A stretch of 9,535 bases of DNA, from assembly GCA_958420075.1 (NCBI GenBank), contig CATZIM010000051.1, positions 1 through 9,535 of the forward strand. Direction: 5' to 3'. The number at the start of each line of letters is the position of its first letter. Position 1 is the stretch's first letter. Source of the DNA: an uncultured Clostridia bacterium (lineage in GTDB: Bacteria > Bacillota > Clostridia > Lachnospirales > Anaerotignaceae). This document shows, piece after piece, positions 6,483 through 9,535 of the stretch. A program made the position numbers and the translations under genes. The notes under the pieces are model-generated. The model was not told the DNA's origin. It was given only the letters and a program-made list of their open reading frames with translations, and did no database searches.

Positions 6483-7418
6483 ATGAAAAAGAATCTGAAC
6501 AAAGTATTGGCACTGACACTGGCATTCACCGTTGTAGGCAGCACAGCTGCATACGCAGAAGTGATGAAAGGCGAAACAACAGCAACACCCGTTCCCATCA
6601 GCGCAGAAGCTGACGATCAGGCAGAAGCATCCGCTTATATCAGCAACACAGGCAAAATCACAGAAGTAGCTGACACAGAAGACGGCAACAAAGTATTCAC
6701 CATGGACAACGAAAACGGCGGTCTGCGTTTTGTGGTAGCACACACAACAACCATCGTTGACAGAGAAACAGGCAGCGTCATCACAGCTGACAAACTGACA
6801 GAAGGTATGGAAGTTGCAGTCATCTACGGCGCAAACGCTCCCATGGGCATGAGCATGCCTCCTTACATGGGTCAGGTAACAGCAGTTGTTGCAAACGCTG
6901 ACAAAGGTTCCATCTCCGTTGGTCACTTCAACGACGATCTGCTCAACGAAAAAGACCTGCTGCAGCTGAACATCTCCGAAGATACTACCATCCTGACAAC
7001 TCTGGGTACAAAGAGCATCCTGAGCGCTGACGATGTAAAAGGCAAAGACGCTGTTGTATTCTACGACATCACTACAAGAAGCATCCCCGCACAGACAAAT
7101 CCTTCTCTGGTACTGCTGCTGGAAGAAAGAGAAGCTGCAACAGAAGAAACTGAAGAAGTTACAGCTGATACAAAATCCGTAGAAGCACCTGAAATGGTAG
7201 CACTGCGTGACGCTGCAGAAGCAAAAGGCTACAGCGTAAAATGGCAGGGCAAAACTGCTCCCGTTGTACTGGAAAAAGACGGTATGACAGCGCAGATCAC
7301 ACTGGGCAGCACAACATATGTTGTAGAAGGTGACATGGCAATGACATCTTCCGCTGCTGCTGAACTGACAGACGGCGTACTGTATGTATCCGCTGACGTT
7401 GTAGAAAACCTGAAATAA
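6483..7418 (+). CDS. Exported stalk-domain protein, 311 residues, likely highly expressed
   Basis: The ATG at 6483 follows AGGAGG (6469-6474) by 8 bases. The protein begins with a clear signal peptide: MKKNLNK, a hydrophobic core, and AYA before E26. The mature protein has an N-terminal beta-rich part (about 45-210; SNTGKITEVADTE, FVVAHTTTIVDRETG) of a kind often seen in clostridial surface proteins. An acidic Glu/Thr/Ala linker (about 213-240) follows. The C-terminal domain (about 238-311; MVALRDAAEAKGYSVKWQGK, then VVEGDMAM and LYVSADVVENL) matches the copper amine oxidase N-terminal-like 'stalk' fold. No anchor, sorting signal or catalytic motif is visible, and it has no cysteine. Codon choice is narrow (ACA, GCA, AAC, CTG, ATC), unlike the flanking operon, which suggests heavy expression. 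It ends in a strong terminator. The role is unknown; a secreted or wall-bound structural protein is the likeliest guess. Confidence 0.9.
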   Translation: MKKNLNKVLALTLAFTVVGSTAAYAEVMKGETTATPVPISAEADDQAEASAYISNTGKITEVADTEDGNKVFTMDNENGGLRFVVAHTTTIVDRETGSVITADKLTEGMEVAVIYGANAPMGMSMPPYMGQVTAVVANADKGSISVGHFNDDLLNEKDLLQLNISEDTTILTTLGTKSILSADDVKGKDAVVFYDITTRSIPAQTNPSLVLLLEEREAATEETEEVTADTKSVEAPEMVALRDAAEAKGYSVKWQGKTAPVVLEKDGMTAQITLGSTTYVVEGDMAMTSSAAAELTDGVLYVSADVVENLK

Positions 7419-7442
7419 TGACCCCTCCTCCCATTGGGAGAT

Positions 7443-7477
7443 ATGAGAAGCCGTACTTCCTTTCGCGGCTTCTTCAT
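7443..7477 (+). other. GC-rich 3' hairpin preceding the terminator
   Basis: GAAGCCG (7447-7453) pairs with CGGCTTC (7466-7472); the stem extends through ATGA/TCAT with one bulged base. It has no T run, so it is not a terminator by itself. It directly precedes the terminator hairpin at 7487-7530 and may stabilise the 3' end of the message. A weaker counterpart (AAGAT..GCC with GGC-ATCTT) sits before the metK terminator. Confidence 0.55.
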
Positions 7478-7575
7478 AAGAAAACAAAGAAAGCTGAATT
7501 CCTTGTGATACTGAGGATTTCAGCTTTCTTATTTTTACCGGGATTTTATTTGGAATGTTTTCTTAAGGGAAATTT
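7467..7575 (+). repeat. Copy 2 of the interspersed repeat with 10-bp terminal inverted repeats (core 7477-7565, 89 bp)
   Basis: TAAGAAAACA at 7477-7486 and TGTTTTCTTA at 7556-7565 bound an 89-bp core, the same length as copy 1 at 2172-2260 but inverted. The part 7467-7530 matches copy 1 at 55 of 64 positions; the only poorly matching stretch is 7537-7543. In both copies the element begins a short way after a gene's stop codon and in the same sense relative to that gene. After it, 7576-7724 is AT-rich with no gene; it must contain the promoter of the 7725 operon, where TATGAT/GATAAT boxes (7667-7680) are possible -10 sites without a matching -35. Confidence 0.75.
7487..7536 (+). terminator. 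Intrinsic terminator of the 6483-7418 gene, formed by repeat copy 2
   Basis: The arms AAGAAAGCTGAA (7487-7498) and TTCAGCTTTCTT (7519-7530) are perfectly complementary over 12 bp, with three more pairs after one mismatch, and are followed by ATTTTT. It is the strongest hairpin in the window and lies about 70 bases after the stop codon. Confidence 0.92.
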
Positions 7576-7724
7576 CCTTAGGGAGATACGCTCTTTGCAT
7601 CATGGAAATTTATTTCGAAAAATAATGAAAAACTTTAATAAAATCGCAAAACTATCCACACAAAAATATGATATGATAATACTATCTTAAAAAAACATCA
7701 ATACCGATCGGGGAGGTTATTTAT

Positions 7725-8501
7725 ATGGTTTTTTATTTTTCCGGCACCGGAAATTCTTATCATGTAGCAAAAAAATTGGCAGAAGGCCTTGGCGAAAAAA
7801 TGATAGATATGGCGAGAGCCACACGGGAGGATGCTTACGAATATACCCTGAAAAAAGGGGAAAAACTGGGCTTTGTATTCCCTGTTCACGCTTGGGCGCC
7901 ACCCCAGATGGTGGAACAGTTTGTCCAGCGTCTGGAACTGTATTATGAAGAAGATGTTTACACCTATGCTGTCTGCACCTGCGGCCAGTCTGCTGGTGAA
8001 ACCATGTCCATTCTGGAGGCTTCTCTGGAGGCGAATGATCTTTCTTTGGACAGCGGCTATTCCGTTATCATGCCCGATAACTATGCCGTATTGTTCAAAG
8101 CGCCTTCGCCGGAAACCCAAAGGCATCTGCTCCGTCAGGCAGACGAGATCGTACAGCTCATCCTGCGGGCAGTGAAACTGGAACGGAAAGACTTCTTCCG
8201 TGTGAAAAAAGGCAAAGGCGGCACATTCCTCAGCAATGTGGTGAACCCTCTGTTCCGCCGTTTTGCCACCAAAACAAAACCCTTCTATCCTACTGTGGAC
8301 TGTATCGGCTGCGGCATCTGCGCTTATGTCTGCCCTTCCGGCTGTATCAAAATGACAGCAGGCGTTCCCGTTTGGGAGGAAGACCATTGCTACATGTGCA
8401 TGTCCTGTTTGCAGCACTGTCCCAGACAGGCCATCCAGTATGGCAGACGTACCGCAAACAAAGGACGTTATCTGCACCCCGATTACCGCAAAAAGGAGTG
8501 A
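7725..8501 (+). CDS. EFR1-type flavodoxin-ferredoxin fusion (flavodoxin-like domain plus two 4Fe-4S clusters)
   Basis: This is a 258-residue cytoplasmic electron-transfer protein. The N-terminal flavodoxin-like domain opens with the FMN phosphate-binding loop SGTGNSYH (6-13). The C-terminal part has two [4Fe-4S] motifs: C193-IG-C196-GI-C199-AYV-C203-P and C222-YM-C225-MS-C228-LQH-C232-P. This is the EFR1 ferredoxin architecture, common in gut Clostridia; its physiological partner is generally not known. The ATG at 7725 follows GGGGAGG (7710-7716) by 8 bases. Its stop TGA (8499-8501) lies 4 bases before the next ATG, and the ribosome site of that gene (AAAAGGAG, 8491-8498) is inside this reading frame, so the two genes form an operon. 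All eight cluster cysteines are present, so it is presumably functional. Confidence 0.93.
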   Translation: MVFYFSGTGNSYHVAKKLAEGLGEKMIDMARATREDAYEYTLKKGEKLGFVFPVHAWAPPQMVEQFVQRLELYYEEDVYTYAVCTCGQSAGETMSILEASLEANDLSLDSGYSVIMPDNYAVLFKAPSPETQRHLLRQADEIVQLILRAVKLERKDFFRVKKGKGGTFLSNVVNPLFRRFATKTKPFYPTVDCIGCGICAYVCPSGCIKMTAGVPVWEEDHCYMCMSCLQHCPRQAIQYGRRTANKGRYLHPDYRKKE

Positions 8502-8505
8502 TCGT

Positions 8506-9535
8506 ATGAAAAAACATAGATTTCTGGCAGCTTTCACTGCCTGCACCCTGCTGGCGCTGACCGCTTTTGGCTCCTTTACGGAAGCCGCCGCTGCGGACAG
8601 CCGCACAGCAGCTCTGACCACACAGGCAGAAAGCTACTTCAATTTCCATAAGGATACCCAGCACTGGGGCGAGACAAAGACATATGTCAGTGCAAAAGAT
8701 CCTTTTTCCTACGCTGTGCAGTATCCTGTAACCAATCAGGCAGCTTTGGATGAACAGATCATCAAGACTCTGAAAACAAAGGCTGATGCTTTTGAAACCG
8801 CCTACACCAAAGCGGCAGAAGAAAAAGCGGAGGAAAAAACACCCAGCAAATACACAGGCACCCTCATCATTGGCTATGATTCCTACATCACCAAAGACAA
8901 TATCGCCAGTGTATCATTTCTGGAAACACGGAAAATCGACGGCGCTTATACAGAACCAGCATCCTGGAGCACATATCTGTTTGATGCCGCAACAGGCAAA
9001 GCCCTGACGGCAGCAGATGTTTTCCGGGATTCCTACCGTGAGAAAGCATCCGCTTACGCCCTGGATTATTTCCAGAAACATGAAACCTACGGCAAGCAGC
9101 TTTTCGGCAATTACAAAACCATTCTGGCACCGGAAAGCGATGTGTTCAGTACATTTGCTTTGACAGACGACAGCGTAATTTTTTATATTGACAAATATGA
9201 GATCCTGCCTGGCAAGTGTGGTGCCATCCGGTTGGAAATTCCCAGAGAGGTATTCAAAGGTTCCTTCCTGACAGACCCCGAGGAAGTTCCTCCCGTTGTG
9301 GAAGAACCTGCCCAGCCTGAGGAACCCACCGAAGAAACCGGACGGATCATTGACCCCAACAAACCCATGGTGGCACTGACTTATGACGATGGTCCTTCTC
9401 CCACAGCCACCAATGCCATTCTGGATGTGCTGGAAAAATACAACGCAGTGGCTACCTTCTACGATGTGGGCTATCGTGTGGCACAGTATCCCGATGTGGT
9501 GAAACGGGAAGCGGCTCTGGGCTGTGAAGTCGGCA
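8506..9535 (+). CDS. Exported polysaccharide deacetylase (NodB) with N-terminal PdaC/RsiV-like region; 3' end beyond right edge
   Basis: The start at 8506 has AAAAGGAG 7 bases upstream. 343 residues are visible. A signal peptide (MKKHR, hydrophobic core, likely cut after A30) directs export. Residues about 40-235 resemble the DUF4163/DUF3298 pair found in PdaC and RsiV-type proteins (FDAATGKALTAADVF near 158-172). A Pro/Glu-rich linker (about 258-281) follows. The NodB domain starts at about 287 with MVALTYDDGPSP: D294-D295 are the first catalytic motif (catalytic base and metal ligand), and FYDVGYRVAQYPDVVKREA follows. The His-bearing second motif lies past the edge. By family it should deacetylate N-acetylated sugars of peptidoglycan in the wall, affecting lysozyme resistance. 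It is the second gene of an operon with the EFR1 protein, an odd pairing. Family assignment is firm; the exact substrate is not. Confidence 0.93.
   Translation, partial: MKKHRFLAAFTACTLLALTAFGSFTEAAAADSRTAALTTQAESYFNFHKDTQHWGETKTYVSAKDPFSYAVQYPVTNQAALDEQIIKTLKTKADAFETAYTKAAEEKAEEKTPSKYTGTLIIGYDSYITKDNIASVSFLETRKIDGAYTEPASWSTYLFDAATGKALTAADVFRDSYREKASAYALDYFQKHETYGKQLFGNYKTILAPESDVFSTFALTDDSVIFYIDKYEILPGKCGAIRLEIPREVFKGSFLTDPEEVPPVVEEPAQPEEPTEETGRIIDPNKPMVALTYDDGPSPTATNAILDVLEKYNAVATFYDVGYRVAQYPDVVKREAALGCEVG

Noticed and set aside
7443..7477. Hairpin after the 311-residue protein gene as a stand-alone terminator
   Set aside because: It has a good stem but is followed by CATAAGAAAAC rather than a T run; the true terminator is the next hairpin.
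6420..7487. 355-codon open frame on the minus strand opposite the 311-residue exported protein gene
   Set aside because: Cys/Phe-rich nonsense product with no ribosome site, starting inside the terminator repeat. The shared opening residues with the frame at 2250 come only from the repeated element, not from related proteins.
1..9535. CRISPR arrays, tRNA or rRNA genes, transposase genes, integrase attachment sites
   Set aside because: No regularly spaced repeats, cloverleaf-like segments or recombinase-like reading frames were seen on either strand.

Overview
The window looks like chromosomal DNA of a low-to-mid GC, gut-type anaerobic Firmicute (class Clostridia, probably Lachnospirales). 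The reasons are strong AGGAGG ribosome sites, a SAM-I riboswitch on metK, copper-amine-oxidase-like 'stalk' domain exported proteins, an EFR1-type flavodoxin/ferredoxin, and a bilirubin-reductase-like old yellow enzyme. The genus cannot be fixed from the sequence. Seven complete or near-complete genes and two edge-truncated ones are supported. I see no tRNA, rRNA, CRISPR array or transposase.

Left part, minus strand: a MarR-family regulator (592-1020) overlaps by 8 bp the start of an old-yellow-enzyme flavoprotein that runs off the left edge. The flavoprotein carries H164-G-D-R167 where relatives usually have an HxxHG-type motif, which is the signature I recall for bilirubin reductase BilR. 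With the adjacent MarR gene, the pair looks like bilQ-bilR. Upstream is a perfect 12-bp inverted repeat plus a second partial copy lying over a good promoter, probably the MarR operator. Next is an exported stalk-domain protein (1136-2002) with its own terminator.

Middle, minus strand: metK (2310-3482) is read from a TTGACA-17-TACAAT promoter through a SAM-I riboswitch and its intrinsic terminator. Upstream are a hypoxanthine/uracil-type DNA glycosylase (3831-4331) and a CoA-disulfide-reductase-like flavoprotein fused to a rhodanese domain (4484-6121), each apparently its own transcription unit.

Right part, plus strand: after a divergent AT-rich gap with two tandem terminator-like hairpins comes an exported 311-residue stalk-domain protein whose codon use suggests high expression (6483-7418). 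Then comes a two-gene operon: an EFR1-type flavodoxin plus 2[4Fe-4S] protein (7725-8501) and, four bases later, an exported polysaccharide deacetylase cut by the right edge.

The most unexpected structure is a pair of 89-bp repeats (2172-2260 and 7477-7565, inside a 109-bp homologous block). They have perfect 10-bp terminal inverted repeats and an internal hairpin. They lie in opposite orientation, but each follows the 3' end of a gene in the same sense (metK and the 311-residue protein gene), so each doubles as that gene's terminator. They look like a small non-autonomous mobile element family reused as transcription terminators.
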